This document shows, one piece after another, positions 1 to 8,600 of a stretch of DNA of 64,000 nucleotides. The DNA comes from Amorphoplanes friuliensis DSM 7358 (lineage in GTDB: Bacteria; Actinomycetota; Actinomycetes; Mycobacteriales; Micromonosporaceae), in the NCBI RefSeq assembly GCF_000494755.1, contig NC_022657.1, forward strand, positions 941,501-1,005,500. The letters run 5' to 3'. The notes under the pieces were generated by a model. The model searched no databases. It was not told the DNA's origin and worked only from the letters and a program-made list of their open reading frames with translations. The translations under genes and the position numbers were made by a program. How positions within the stretch are numbered: the first letter of the stretch is position 1; each line of letters begins with the position of its first letter.

Positions 1-403
1 TGACCGTGTAGTTCAGCGTGGTGCCGCTGGCCGTGTACGTGGCCGTCTGCCCGTTGGTGCAGTACGACACGAAGTTGTTACCGAGCACGTCGTCACCGGC
101 GGTGGCGTGCACGAGCGGGCGCACGTCGACACCCTCGGCGAGCGGTGTGGAGGTCAGGTCGACGAGGCGCCACTGGTTGACCGGGTAGTCGTCGGTCGGG
201 GCCGAGAGCTGCCCGTCACGGGTCGTGACCTGGAAGTTCATCACAAAACCGCCGTTGTTGACGACGGCGATCTTCTGCACGCACGGGGTCGCCAGCGCGC
301 TGGGGGCGGCGGCCGCGGGCTGCGCGGCCGCGCCGAGCAGTCCGGCGAGGCCGGCGGTGGCGAGCGCGGCGGTCGTGGCCGCGCGGGGTGCGATGCGGGT
401 CAT
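1..403 (-). CDS. small secreted protein, C-terminus cut by window edge
   Basis: The reading frame starts at an ATG (403-401 on the minus strand) and stays open to the window edge, giving 134 codons. A GGAGG ribosome site lies 7-11 bases ahead of the ATG. The N-terminus has a charged start (MTRIAPR), an alanine/leucine-rich hydrophobic stretch and a probable signal-peptidase site after AQPAAAAP, so the product is probably exported. The mature part has two cysteines (in TPCVQK and SYCTNG) that could form a disulfide, and looks beta-rich. I do not recognise the family. It is divergent from nuoI and is not part of that operon. Confidence 0.75.
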   Translation of the reverse strand, partial: MTRIAPRAATTAALATAGLAGLLGAAAQPAAAAPSALATPCVQKIAVVNNGGFVMNFQVTTRDGQLSAPTDDYPVNQWRLVDLTSTPLAEGVDVRPLVHATAGDDVLGNNFVSYCTNGQTATYTASGTTLNYTV

Positions 404-636
404 CGGGTGTCCTCCAATGTGGTGGGTGAGGAACTGTCGACCGCACTGGTAACCGGACACGACGGCATCAAACCGCTGTTCGTCAATATAAAGGACTTTA
501 AATGTTATAGCCCTGAACAATGATCATTGGTGCAGACGGGAACTACCAGGTCAGGACCCCTCGACCCGGACACGATGCGGGACAAGAACGGGGGTGTGCT
601 CGCCTCCGTCCGCGGGACCGGGCAGGATATGCGTTC
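404..636. promoter_or_regulatory. divergent intergenic region with AT-rich stretch and palindrome
   Basis: This 233-base gap separates the divergent secreted-protein gene and nuoI. Bases about 482-530 are strikingly AT-rich for this genome, as expected for promoters. A perfect 12-bp palindrome, CAATGATCATTG, occupies 518-529 and could be an operator. No clear paired -35/-10 could be fixed for either direction. Confidence 0.4.
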
Positions 637-1221
637 ATGAGCGACCACGGAGAGCGGCCGACGCCGGGTAAGGGCCTGATCAACGGCCTCGCCGTCACGC
701 TCAAGACGCTGGTCAAGCCCACGATCACGCAGCAGTACCCCGACGTCGAGCCCGATCTGCCGCCGCGCTCCCGGGGCGTCATCGCCCTGCTCGAGGAGAA
801 CTGCACGGTCTGCATGCTGTGCGCCCGCGAGTGCCCGGACTGGTGCATCTACATCGACTCGCACAAGGAAGAGGTCGTCGTCCCCGGCGCGGCCCGCGCC
901 CGGCAGCGCAACGTGCTCGACAAGTTCGACATCGACTTCTCCCTGTGCATGTACTGCGGCATCTGCATCGAGGTCTGCCCGTTCGACGCGCTGCACTGGA
1001 CCCCCGAGTTCGAGTACGCCGAGACCGACGTCCTCGACCTGCTCCACGACAAGAACCGCCTCGGCGACTGGATGCAGACCGTGCCGCCGCCGCCCGCCCA
1101 CGACGTGCTCGGTGAGCCCTCGAAGGAGGAGTCCACCGCCGCCCGCAAGGCCGCCGGCCCGGGCACGGCCACCCCGGCGCAGACCGCCCGCCCGCCCGTA
1201 CGCCGGGAGCAGGCACCGTGA
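637..1221 (+). CDS. nuoI: NADH-quinone oxidoreductase subunit I (NuoI)
   Basis: A 194-residue ferredoxin-like subunit that carries clusters N6a and N6b, passing electrons toward quinone in complex I. Two complete 4Fe-4S motifs are visible: [12 protein letters not shown] and [12 protein letters not shown]. The ATG at 637 starts [13 protein letters not shown]; upstream in-frame codons lack family character. The C-terminus has a Pro/Ala-rich tail of about 40 residues. It is first in a coupled nuoI-J-K-L-M-N run (GTGA overlap with nuoJ). No nuoH or nuoA-G lies upstream within the window, so the assignment to a complete complex I is not assured. Confidence 0.93.
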   Translation: MSDHGERPTPGKGLINGLAVTLKTLVKPTITQQYPDVEPDLPPRSRGVIALLEENCTVCMLCARECPDWCIYIDSHKEEVVVPGAARARQRNVLDKFDIDFSLCMYCGICIEVCPFDALHWTPEFEYAETDVLDLLHDKNRLGDWMQTVPPPPAHDVLGEPSKEESTAARKAAGPGTATPAQTARPPVRREQAP

Positions 1222-1745
1222 CCGTCGCCGACGTGTTGTTGCTGGCGCTCGGAGCTGTCGCGGTCGGTTCGGGTGCTGCCGTCGTCACCACCAGCCACCT
1301 GGTCCGCGCCGGCCTCTACCTGGTGATCAGCCTGGGCGCGACGGCCGGCCTCTACCTCGTCCTCGGCGCGGAGCTGGTCGCCTGGGTGCAGATCCTCGTG
1401 TACGTCGGAGCGGTCGTCGTCCTGCTGCTCTTCGCCGTCATGCTGACCCGCGCCCCGATCGGCGCGTCCAAGGATCTCGACCGGCCGGCCTGGCCCGCGC
1501 TGATCGTCGGCGGCGGTGTCGGCCTCGGCCTGGCGGCGCTGCTGGCCGACGCGTTCCGCTGGACGCTCTACGACCTGCCCCCGCCGGGCACCGCCGAGCG
1601 GATGGGCACCGAGATCTTCGGGCAGTGGGTGCTGCCGTTCGAGGTGCTCTCGATCCTGCTGCTGTCCGCTCTGGTCGGCGCGATCGTCCTGTCTAGGCCC
1701 GACCTCGGCGCGCGCCAGGATCTCCGCGAGGGGGACAACGCCTGA
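1218..1745 (+). CDS. nuoJ: NADH-quinone oxidoreductase subunit J (NuoJ)
   Basis: A 175-residue integral membrane subunit of the complex I membrane arm with about five hydrophobic segments. The family signature region [22 protein letters not shown] and the following [21 protein letters not shown] helix are clear (quoted in parts of the same protein). The GTG start overlaps the nuoI stop by four bases (GTGA), implying translational coupling. NuoJ lies between NuoA/H and NuoK in known structures and contributes to the proton channel. Confidence 0.93.
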   Translation: MTVADVLLLALGAVAVGSGAAVVTTSHLVRAGLYLVISLGATAGLYLVLGAELVAWVQILVYVGAVVVLLLFAVMLTRAPIGASKDLDRPAWPALIVGGGVGLGLAALLADAFRWTLYDLPPPGTAERMGTEIFGQWVLPFEVLSILLLSALVGAIVLSRPDLGARQDLREGDNA

Positions 1746-2122
1746 TGCACGCGGTCATCCCCTACGTGACGGCTGCCCTGCTCTTCGGGCTCGGCGTCTA
1801 CGGCGTCCTGCGCCGGCGCAACGCGATCCTGGTGCTGATGGCGGTCGAGCTGATGCTGAACGCCATCAACCTGATCTTCATCACGGCCGACGCCTCGGTC
1901 CGCGCCGCGCTCGTCGGCGTCCAGATCGAGGCCTGGGCCTACCCGAACGGCGAACCCCCGGGGTACTCCGGCGGCGTGTTCGCCCTGTTCATCATCGTGC
2001 TGGCCGCCGCCGAGGTGGGTGTCGGTCTTGCGATCGTGCTGCAGTACTACCGGATGCGTCAGGCGGTGCACCTCGACGAGGTCGAGCTCCACCACGAGTC
2101 CGACGGGCAGGTCACCCGGTGA
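1745..2122 (+). CDS. nuoK: NADH-quinone oxidoreductase subunit K (NuoK)
   Basis: A 125-residue, three-helix membrane subunit related to MrpC antiporter subunits. The conserved ILVLMAVELMLNAINLIF helix carries the key glutamate. It is longer than the usual ~100 residues because of an insert (residues about 58-76, AYPNGEPPGYSGG) before helix 3 and an acidic/histidine-rich tail. The start ATG shares one base with the nuoJ stop (TGATG), and its own stop overlaps the nuoL GTG. Extended NuoK forms are typical of secondary actinobacterial nuo loci, from memory. Confidence 0.92.
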   Translation: MHAVIPYVTAALLFGLGVYGVLRRRNAILVLMAVELMLNAINLIFITADASVRAALVGVQIEAWAYPNGEPPGYSGGVFALFIIVLAAAEVGVGLAIVLQYYRMRQAVHLDEVELHHESDGQVTR

Positions 2123-4020
2123 TCGCTGAGGTCTTCGGGACGGCGCTGTTCGGCGTACCGGTGCTGCTCGGTCTGGCCGGTCTGCTGCTGCCGGCCGGCG
2201 ACGGCGGCCGGCCACGACGGCGCCTGGCCGCCGGCCTGGGCATCGCGGGCGCCGCCATCGCCCTCGCCGAAGTGGTGTTTCTGCTGGTGGCGGGCTCGGA
2301 CCCGGTGGAGTTCGGCGCCGAGGTGGTGCGGTTCGGGGACCTGCCGGTCACCTTCGGCGTCTCGCTAGGCCCCGCCGCGCTCTATGTCGCGCTGGCCGTC
2401 ACCGTCGTCGCGCTGCTCGTCCAGATCTACTCGGTCGGATACCTGCACGACGACCCCCGGTACGCCCCCTACGCCGCGCAGATCAGCATCTTCACCGGCG
2501 CGATGCTCATGGTGGTGGCCGCGAACGACCTGATCCTGCTGCTGGTCGGCTGGGAGATCATGGGCGCCTGCTCCTACCTGCTCATCGGGCACGACCGGCG
2601 GCTGCCCGAGGCGCCCCGCGCGGCCGTGAAGGCGTTCCTGGTCACACGGGTCGGCGACGTCGGTTTTCTGCTCGGCATCGCGCTGCTCGGCGTCTCGGCC
2701 GGCAGCTTCCGGATCGCCGACGTGCTGGCGGCCCCGCCCGAGCACCTGACGATCGCGCTGCTGCTGATTTTGGCCGGGGTCGCCGGGAAGAGCGCGCAGT
2801 TCCCGCTGCACACGTGGCTGCCCGACGCCATGGCCGGCCCGACGCCGATCTCCGCGCTGATCCACGCCGCGACCATGGTCGCCGCCGGTGTGTACGTCGT
2901 CTTCCGGCTCTTCCCGCTCTTCGCCCGCTCACCCGGCGCGCTCGCGGTCCTCGGTGTCATGGCGGCGATCACCCTGCTGCTGGGGGCCTTCTCGGCCACC
3001 GCCCAGGACGACCTCAAGCGGGTCCTGGCCTGGTCGACGGTGTCGCAGATCGGCTACATGACCGGCGCGCTCGCGGTCGGTGCCCCCGCCGCGGCGCTGT
3101 TCCACCTGCTCACCCACGCGGCCTTCAAGGCGCTGCTCTTCCTCGCGGCCGGCGGTGTCATCCACGCGGTCGGCACCAACCTGATGTCGCGGATGGGCGG
3201 CCTGCGCACCCACATGCCGGTGACGTTCTGGTCGTTCGTCATCGGACTCGGCGCCCTCGCCGGGCTGCCCCCGCTCGCGGGTTTCTGGTCCAAGGAGAAC
3301 GTCCTGGTCGCCGCCGCCCACGCCACCGAGGGCCACGGCCCGGCGCCGGCCTGGGTCGGCTGGGTGGTCTGGCTCGCCGGTCTGCTCGGCGTCGCGATCA
3401 CCGCCTGGTACGCGACCCGCCTGCTGCTGCGCACCTTCTTCGGCCACCCCCGCTCCCGCACCGAGCAGTGGCACGTCGGCTTCGACGACGCCCGGTACGA
3501 GCGCGGCGACGGCGCCCCGCACGACCCACCGGCCCTGATCCGCTGGCCGGTCCTGCTGCTCACGGTGCCGGCCGCGCTGCTCGGCCTGATCGCCTTCGTG
3601 CCCGCGTTCCGCTCGGCGCTCGAGCTCGAAGCGCCGCATCTCTCGGTGAGCGTCGTGCTCCCGATGCTGCTGCTCGCCCTGGGCGCGGGCAGCTCGTGGT
3701 GGCTGTGGCACACCGCTCCGGGCGCCGACCCGGCGCTGGCCCTGGGCCGGTTGCGGCCGTTCTTCGCCGCCGGCTTCCGGATCGACGACCTCCAGGACCG
3801 CTTCCTGGTACGCCCGGTACGCGCGTTCGCCACCGCCCTGCGCATCGTCGACGAACGTGTCGTGGACGCCGCCGTCGAAGGCACCGGCACCTCGGCGACC
3901 CGCTTCGGCACGGTCCTGTCCACCGCCCACCGCGCGGCGCTGCCCCGGGCCGCCGTCGCGGTCCTCGCCGGTGCTCTCGTGCTGGGCGTGGTCGCGGCGA
4001 TCTACGGAGCCGGCTCATGA
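2119..4020 (+). CDS. nuoL: NADH-quinone oxidoreductase subunit L (NuoL)
   Basis: A 633-residue antiporter-like subunit at the distal end of the membrane arm, with a long C-terminal lateral helix expected. Visible landmarks are WEIMGACSYLLIGH (the conserved glutamate of helix 5) and KSAQFPLHTWLPDAM (channel lysine near residue 224), then HAATMVAAGVYV. I chose the GTG at 2119 because it overlaps the nuoK stop (GTGA) and begins VIAEVFGTALFG, matching the usual NuoL N-terminus; the frame is open farther upstream only inside nuoJ/K. It overlaps nuoM by ATGA. Confidence 0.94.
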   Translation: MIAEVFGTALFGVPVLLGLAGLLLPAGDGGRPRRRLAAGLGIAGAAIALAEVVFLLVAGSDPVEFGAEVVRFGDLPVTFGVSLGPAALYVALAVTVVALLVQIYSVGYLHDDPRYAPYAAQISIFTGAMLMVVAANDLILLLVGWEIMGACSYLLIGHDRRLPEAPRAAVKAFLVTRVGDVGFLLGIALLGVSAGSFRIADVLAAPPEHLTIALLLILAGVAGKSAQFPLHTWLPDAMAGPTPISALIHAATMVAAGVYVVFRLFPLFARSPGALAVLGVMAAITLLLGAFSATAQDDLKRVLAWSTVSQIGYMTGALAVGAPAAALFHLLTHAAFKALLFLAAGGVIHAVGTNLMSRMGGLRTHMPVTFWSFVIGLGALAGLPPLAGFWSKENVLVAAAHATEGHGPAPAWVGWVVWLAGLLGVAITAWYATRLLLRTFFGHPRSRTEQWHVGFDDARYERGDGAPHDPPALIRWPVLLLTVPAALLGLIAFVPAFRSALELEAPHLSVSVVLPMLLLALGAGSSWWLWHTAPGADPALALGRLRPFFAAGFRIDDLQDRFLVRPVRAFATALRIVDERVVDAAVEGTGTSATRFGTVLSTAHRAALPRAAVAVLAGALVLGVVAAIYGAGS

Positions 4021-5564
4021 TCTACCGGGACTACGTGACCACGGGCGGCACGTTCGCGCAGGTGCTGCTCATCGCGGTGCTCGCGGTGCCGGCGCTCGGT
4101 GCGGTGGCCGTCGCCCTGCTCCCGGCCCGCATCGACCGCGGCGCCCGGATCCTCGCGACCGTCTTCGCGGCGGTCACCTTCGTGCTGACCGCGCTGCTGG
4201 CCCTGCCGTCCGTCCGGGGCTCCGGCTGGGCCGCCTTCGGTGTCGAACAGCCTCGGCTGCTCCCGTGGACCGACGTCAACGTGTCGTGGGTGCCCGCCCT
4301 CGGCGTCGACTTCCACCTCGGTGTCGACGCGATCTCGTACCCGCTGGTGGTGCTGACCGGGCTGCTGACGGCGCTGTGCTGTGCGTACACGGTGTGGAAG
4401 GTGCCGGAGGGCGGCCGCGGCCGGACGCTCGCGGCGCTGCTGCTCGTGCTCGAGGTCGGCATCCTCGGTACGTTCCTCGCCCTGGACCTGGTCCTGTTCT
4501 TCGTCTTCTTCGAGGTTGTCCTCCTCCCGATGTACGCGGTCATCGTGGGCTGGGGCGGCCCCGACCGGCGCCGGGCGGCCCGCAAGTTTGTCCTCTACAC
4601 GCTGTTCGGCTCGGTGCTGCTCCTGCTGGGCGTCTTCACCGTGGTCGTCGCGGCCGGCACCGGCGACCTGATGACGCTGACCGGCGGCGCCGGCCTCTCC
4701 CGCACCGTGCAGTACACCGCGTTCGCACTGTTCGCAGTCGCGTTCGCGGTGAAGGCGCCGCTCTGGCCGCTGCACACATGGCTCCCGGCCGCCCACACCG
4801 AGGCGCCCACGGTCGGCAGCGTGATCCTCGCCGGCGTCCTGCTCAAGATGGGCACGTACGGCCTGATCCGCGTCGGCGTCGGCGTGGCCCCGCTCGGCGC
4901 GGCCTGGGCCGCACCCGTCCTCGGCATCCTCGCCGCCGCAGCGATCATCATCGGCTCGCTGGTGTGCCTCCGTCAGACCGACTTGAAGCGTCTGATCGCG
5001 TACTCGAGTGTCGGTCACATGGGCTTTGTCCTGCTCGGCATCGCCACGCTGACGGTGACCGGCCTCCAGGCCGCGCTGATCGGCAACGTCGCCCACGGCA
5101 TCATCACCGGCCTGCTGTTCTTCCTGGCCGGCGCGATCAAGGACCGCGGCCACACCGGCTCGCTGGCCGACCTCGGCGGCCTCCGCGAGACCGCACCGCG
5201 CCTGGCGGGCCTGCTCGGCTTCGCGGCGATCGCCTCCCTCGGCCTCCCCGGCCTGGCCGGCTTCTGGGGTGAGGCCTTCGCGGTGGTCGCGGCCACCGAA
5301 CGCGGGGGCCCCCTGTGGATCACCCTGGCGGCGCTGGCGGCGATCGGCGGCGCGCTGACGGCCGCCTACTTCCTCCGCCTGCTGCGCCGCGTCACCCACG
5401 GACCGGCGACCCCCGCGGTTGCCGGCTTCGCACCGATCTCCCGCCCCGAATGGCTGGCCTGGTCCCCGCTGATCCTGCTGGCCCTCGCGGTCGGCCTGGT
5501 ACCGGCCCTGGTCCTCGCGGCCACGTCCGACCCGGTGGCCGCCCTGACCGGAGCCCTCCCATGA
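4017..5564 (+). CDS. nuoM: NADH-quinone oxidoreductase subunit M (NuoM)
   Basis: A 515-residue antiporter-like proton-pumping subunit. The conserved channel elements are FEVVLLPMYAVIVGWGG (helix 5 glutamate) and KAPLWPLHTWLPAAHTEAP (helix 7 lysine), followed by GSVILAGVLLKMGTYG and LKRLIAYSSVGHMGFVLLG. Length and motifs are normal for NuoM/MrpD relatives. The ATG overlaps the nuoL stop by four bases and the stop overlaps nuoN by four, so it is an internal cistron of one transcript. Confidence 0.94.
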   Translation: MIYRDYVTTGGTFAQVLLIAVLAVPALGAVAVALLPARIDRGARILATVFAAVTFVLTALLALPSVRGSGWAAFGVEQPRLLPWTDVNVSWVPALGVDFHLGVDAISYPLVVLTGLLTALCCAYTVWKVPEGGRGRTLAALLLVLEVGILGTFLALDLVLFFVFFEVVLLPMYAVIVGWGGPDRRRAARKFVLYTLFGSVLLLLGVFTVVVAAGTGDLMTLTGGAGLSRTVQYTAFALFAVAFAVKAPLWPLHTWLPAAHTEAPTVGSVILAGVLLKMGTYGLIRVGVGVAPLGAAWAAPVLGILAAAAIIIGSLVCLRQTDLKRLIAYSSVGHMGFVLLGIATLTVTGLQAALIGNVAHGIITGLLFFLAGAIKDRGHTGSLADLGGLRETAPRLAGLLGFAAIASLGLPGLAGFWGEAFAVVAATERGGPLWITLAALAAIGGALTAAYFLRLLRRVTHGPATPAVAGFAPISRPEWLAWSPLILLALAVGLVPALVLAATSDPVAALTGALP

Positions 5565-7027
5565 CCCAGGCCGTGAACCACTTCGCCCTGCTGCCGCTCT
5601 ACGCGGCCGGCGGTACGGCGCTGCTCGTCCTGGTGATGGAGCTCGCCTTCGGTAAATGGGTGCTCCCGACGGCAGTGTCCGGCGGCTTCGCCACGATCGC
5701 GGCGGCGGTCGCCCTGGCCCTGGACCCGGCGCCGACGTTCTGCAGCGGCCCGCAATGCTCCTGGATCGCCACGCCCCAGGCCGCTGTCGCAGCGGTCCTG
5801 TTCGCGGCGCTCACCATCGGGGTGCTGGCGCTCTCGGCACCTGCCCTGCGGAAGGGGATCGCGCCGCCGGGAGAGTTCTGCTTCCTGCTGGTGTGCTCGA
5901 TGGCCGGAGGTGTGGTCGTCGCCTACTCCGGTGACCTGATCACGCTGATCGTCGGGCTGGAGACACTGACGCTCCCGCTGTACGTGCTGGTCGGCTTGCG
6001 CCGCTTCGCGCCGGGCGAGCGTGTGACCACCACCGGGGCTTCCGCCGCGGTCACGTTCTTCCTGGTCAGTGTCGTCTCGACCGCCCTCGCGCTGCTCGGG
6101 GCTGCTCTTCTCTACGCGTCCACGGGGGCGCTGCACCTGGCTGTGCTGACCGGCGGCAGTGGTCCGGTCGAAGCTCTCGGCTCGGTCGGGGCGACGCTGC
6201 TGGTGATCGGCTTCGCCTTCAAGGTCGCTGCCGTGCCGCTCCACGCTTGGGCACCGGCGACTTACGACGGCGCTCCCGTACCGGTCGCTGCCTACCTGTC
6301 CACGGCCTCGAAGCTCGGCGGTGTGATCGCGCTGGCCGCGGTGGTGCAGCGGCTCGACACTGGTCCGCTGGTGGCCGTTCTGGCTGTGCTGACGATGACG
6401 GTCGGCAACCTGGTGGCGCTTCGGCAGACCCGGATGGTTCGGCTGCTGGCCTGGTCTTCCGTTGCTCAGGCCGGCTACATCCTCGCGCCGCTCGCCGTGG
6501 GCCGGGCCGGGGTTCAGGCGGCTGTCGCCTACGCGGTCTTCTTCGTCCTGCTGGAGTTCGTCGCCTTCGGGGTGGTGGTCGCTCTGCGCGGCCCGGACGG
6601 CGACGGCGGTGAGCTGGCGGATTATCGGGGTGCTGCGCGACGAAATCCTTGGCTGGGCGCTGCGCTGGTGCTGTCGTTCGCTGGGCTGGCTGGTCTGCCC
6701 CCGGGTCTGGCCGGCCTCTTCGCCAAGGTGACGGTCATCGCCTCCCTGATCAACTCTGGGTGGGGGTGGCTGGCCGGGGTTGTGGCTCTGAACGCCGTTA
6801 TCGCTCTCGCCTATTACATCCGGGTGACTGCGAGCCTTTACGCCCCGATCCAGCCGGTGGGTATTCCACTGATCACGTCCGTTGCCGACCCGAATCTTCT
6901 GCAGGCGGCTACACATCCTCGGGTGGCGGTTCCGCGGGCGGTCGCGGCGGCCATTGCGGGGACGGCGACGGTTGCTGTTGTTGTTGGATTTGCTCCGCAG
7001 TGGGTCTTCGACAGCCTCCTGCCCTGA
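5561..7027 (+). CDS. nuoN: NADH-quinone oxidoreductase subunit N (NuoN)
   Basis: A 488-residue antiporter-like subunit. ETLTLPLYVLVG holds the helix 5 glutamate and FKVAAVPLHAWAPATYDGAP the helix 7 lysine; VRLLAWSSVAQAGYIL is also typical. It is the last gene of the nuoI-N run. Codon use changes inside the gene: the second half, from about 6050, uses many more T-ending codons than nuoI-M, and htpX downstream looks the same. I saw this by eye and did not measure it. Confidence 0.93.
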   Translation: MTQAVNHFALLPLYAAGGTALLVLVMELAFGKWVLPTAVSGGFATIAAAVALALDPAPTFCSGPQCSWIATPQAAVAAVLFAALTIGVLALSAPALRKGIAPPGEFCFLLVCSMAGGVVVAYSGDLITLIVGLETLTLPLYVLVGLRRFAPGERVTTTGASAAVTFFLVSVVSTALALLGAALLYASTGALHLAVLTGGSGPVEALGSVGATLLVIGFAFKVAAVPLHAWAPATYDGAPVPVAAYLSTASKLGGVIALAAVVQRLDTGPLVAVLAVLTMTVGNLVALRQTRMVRLLAWSSVAQAGYILAPLAVGRAGVQAAVAYAVFFVLLEFVAFGVVVALRGPDGDGGELADYRGAARRNPWLGAALVLSFAGLAGLPPGLAGLFAKVTVIASLINSGWGWLAGVVALNAVIALAYYIRVTASLYAPIQPVGIPLITSVADPNLLQAATHPRVAVPRAVAAAIAGTATVAVVVGFAPQWVFDSLLP

Positions 7028-7582
7028 CCTGACCCTCCCGGGAAACAGTCACCCCGAGCCTGCACTCGCGCGCTTGCCCTCACCCCTGACGTCCGACCCG
7101 GCGTCACCGCCGCCTGCCCCTTGGTGCGTGATCTTGATCGGGTTGGGGATTGGCTGCCCCTGCGCCCTCACCCTGATGGCGGCTGCCGCCGGCGTGACCG
7201 CACCCCCTGGTGCGTGATCTTGGCTGGGGTCAGGGGTGGTGGCCTTGGCGGCTGGCCGAGTCGGTGGGCCAGGGGGTTTCGCCGCTGGCGGTTGTAGGTG
7301 GTCGACGTTTACTGCGGGCACCGGCGGTGGGGTGGTGTTGGTGCATGGCTGCGGTTGGTGTCCCTTGCTGGCTTTCGGATTGGCTGGGGTCAGGTCAAGG
7401 GCTGGCACTGTGGGGCGCTCGTTGTGGTCCGTTTCCGTAGCCACCGTGCGGGGGTTCGTGCTTCCGGACGTCCAGCCCTTGATCACATACAGCGAAGTCA
7501 CAGCTACCGATGGATGAATTCCTACCGTCGCGATGTTCCATCAGACGTGGGCCTGTCGGTCCGCTTCGAGAGGGAGTTCATC
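7028..7582. other. non-coding spacer with a short direct repeat
   Basis: No convincing gene lies in these 555 bases; the open frames on both strands have low-complexity, unfamiliar translations. A 15-base direct repeat, TGGTGCGTGATCTTG, occurs at 7122-7136 and 7208-7222, preceded in each copy by a C-rich run. Such dispersed intergenic words are common in Micromonosporaceae, but I cannot count copies here. The spacer must contain the nuoN transcript end and the htpX promoter, neither of which is obvious. Confidence 0.5.
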
Positions 7583-8470
7583 GTGCACAGCCATCACAAC
7601 GGTCTGAAGACGGCCGCTCTGCTGGGTTTGCTCACCGCCATGATTCTTGCCGTCGGGTACTGGATCGGTGGAAGCGGCGGCCTGGTGTTTGCCGTCGTTC
7701 TCTCGCTGGCGCTCAATGCCGGCAGTTATTTCTTCTCCGACAAGCTTGCTCTGCGGTCGATGCGGGCGCGGCCGGTCAGTGAGGCCGAGTTCCCGGCGCT
7801 CTATCAGATTGTGCGGGAGTTGGCGACGGACGCGGGGCAGCCGATGCCTCGTCTGTATATCAGTCCGGCCATGCAGCCGAATGCGTTCGCGACCGGGCGT
7901 AACCCGAAGAATGCCGCTGTTGCGGTCACCGTGGGGATCACGCAGTTGCTGGATCGCCGCGAGCTGAGGGGTGTCATCGGTCACGAGCTTTCGCACGTCT
8001 ACAACCGCGATATTCTGATTTCCAGTGTTGCCGCCGCGCTGGCGGGGATCATCACGATGTTCGCGCAGCTGGCGATTTTCCTGCCGCTCGGTGGTTCGGA
8101 TGACGACGACGGGCCGAACCCGGCTTCGCTGCTGCTCATGCTGATTCTCGGTCCGCTGGCCGCGTCGGTGATTCAGCTGGCGATCAGCCGGAACCGTGAG
8201 TACCAGGCCGATGCGTCCGGGGCGACGCTGACCCGGGATCCGTTGGCGCTGGCCAGTGCGTTGCAGAAGATTCAGTACGGCGCGCAGCGGTTGCCTTTGC
8301 CGGCCGATGGTCAGCTGGCGACCTCCGCGCACCTGATGATCGCCAATCCGTTGCGGGGTGGGGGCATCGCGTCGCTCTTCTCGACGCACCCGCCGATGGA
8401 GGAGCGGATCAAGCGGCTGCAGCAGCTGGCGGCGATCACGGGCAACGGGCCGGTGCAGTTCCAGCGCTGA
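7583..8470 (+). CDS. htpX: membrane zinc metalloprotease HtpX
   Basis: A 295-residue M48B peptidase that degrades damaged membrane proteins. The zinc motif HELSH is at residues 134-138, and the third ligand is probably E206 in NREYQAD. Two N-terminal hydrophobic helices (about residues 8-55) and one or two more after the HEXXH motif anchor it. I chose the GTG at 7583 (V-HSHHNGLKTAALLG) because HtpX proteins begin this way and AGGGAG lies seven bases upstream; the frame is open farther upstream without homology-like sequence. Confidence 0.93.
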   Translation: MHSHHNGLKTAALLGLLTAMILAVGYWIGGSGGLVFAVVLSLALNAGSYFFSDKLALRSMRARPVSEAEFPALYQIVRELATDAGQPMPRLYISPAMQPNAFATGRNPKNAAVAVTVGITQLLDRRELRGVIGHELSHVYNRDILISSVAAALAGIITMFAQLAIFLPLGGSDDDDGPNPASLLLMLILGPLAASVIQLAISRNREYQADASGATLTRDPLALASALQKIQYGAQRLPLPADGQLATSAHLMIANPLRGGGIASLFSTHPPMEERIKRLQQLAAITGNGPVQFQR

Positions 8471-8516
8471 GCCAGGGGTGATGTCGACGACAGAGCCCAT
8501 ATTTCGGATGTGTTAC

Positions 8517-8547
8517 GCGCCCACCGGACGTTAGGTTCGGTGGGCGC
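8517..8547 (+). terminator. hairpin terminator after htpX
   Basis: A perfect 10-bp stem GCGCCCACCG / CGGTGGGCGC with an 11-base loop starts 46 bases after the htpX stop. It is followed by TTCGCTCGTT, only weakly T-rich, as is usual for high-GC actinobacteria. Confidence 0.7.
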
Positions 8548-8562
8548 TTCGCTCGTTACAGC

Positions 8563-8576
8563 AGACGAGCTCGTCT
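8563..8576. promoter_or_regulatory. 14-bp perfect palindrome ahead of MFS gene
   Basis: AGACGAGCTCGTCT reads the same on both strands and sits ten bases before the AGGAGGT ribosome site (8586-8592) of the first MFS gene. This is where a repressor operator would be expected. No regulator is encoded next to it in the same orientation, so its binding partner is unknown. Confidence 0.4.
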
Positions 8577-8600
8577 CATACAGCTAGGAGGTAGGGCCTG

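Noticed and set aside
7049..7501. 150-codon minus-strand frame in the nuoN-htpX gap
   Set aside because: The translation is Pro/Thr/Ala-rich with no recognisable domain or ribosome site and contains the direct repeats. I treat the gap as non-coding.
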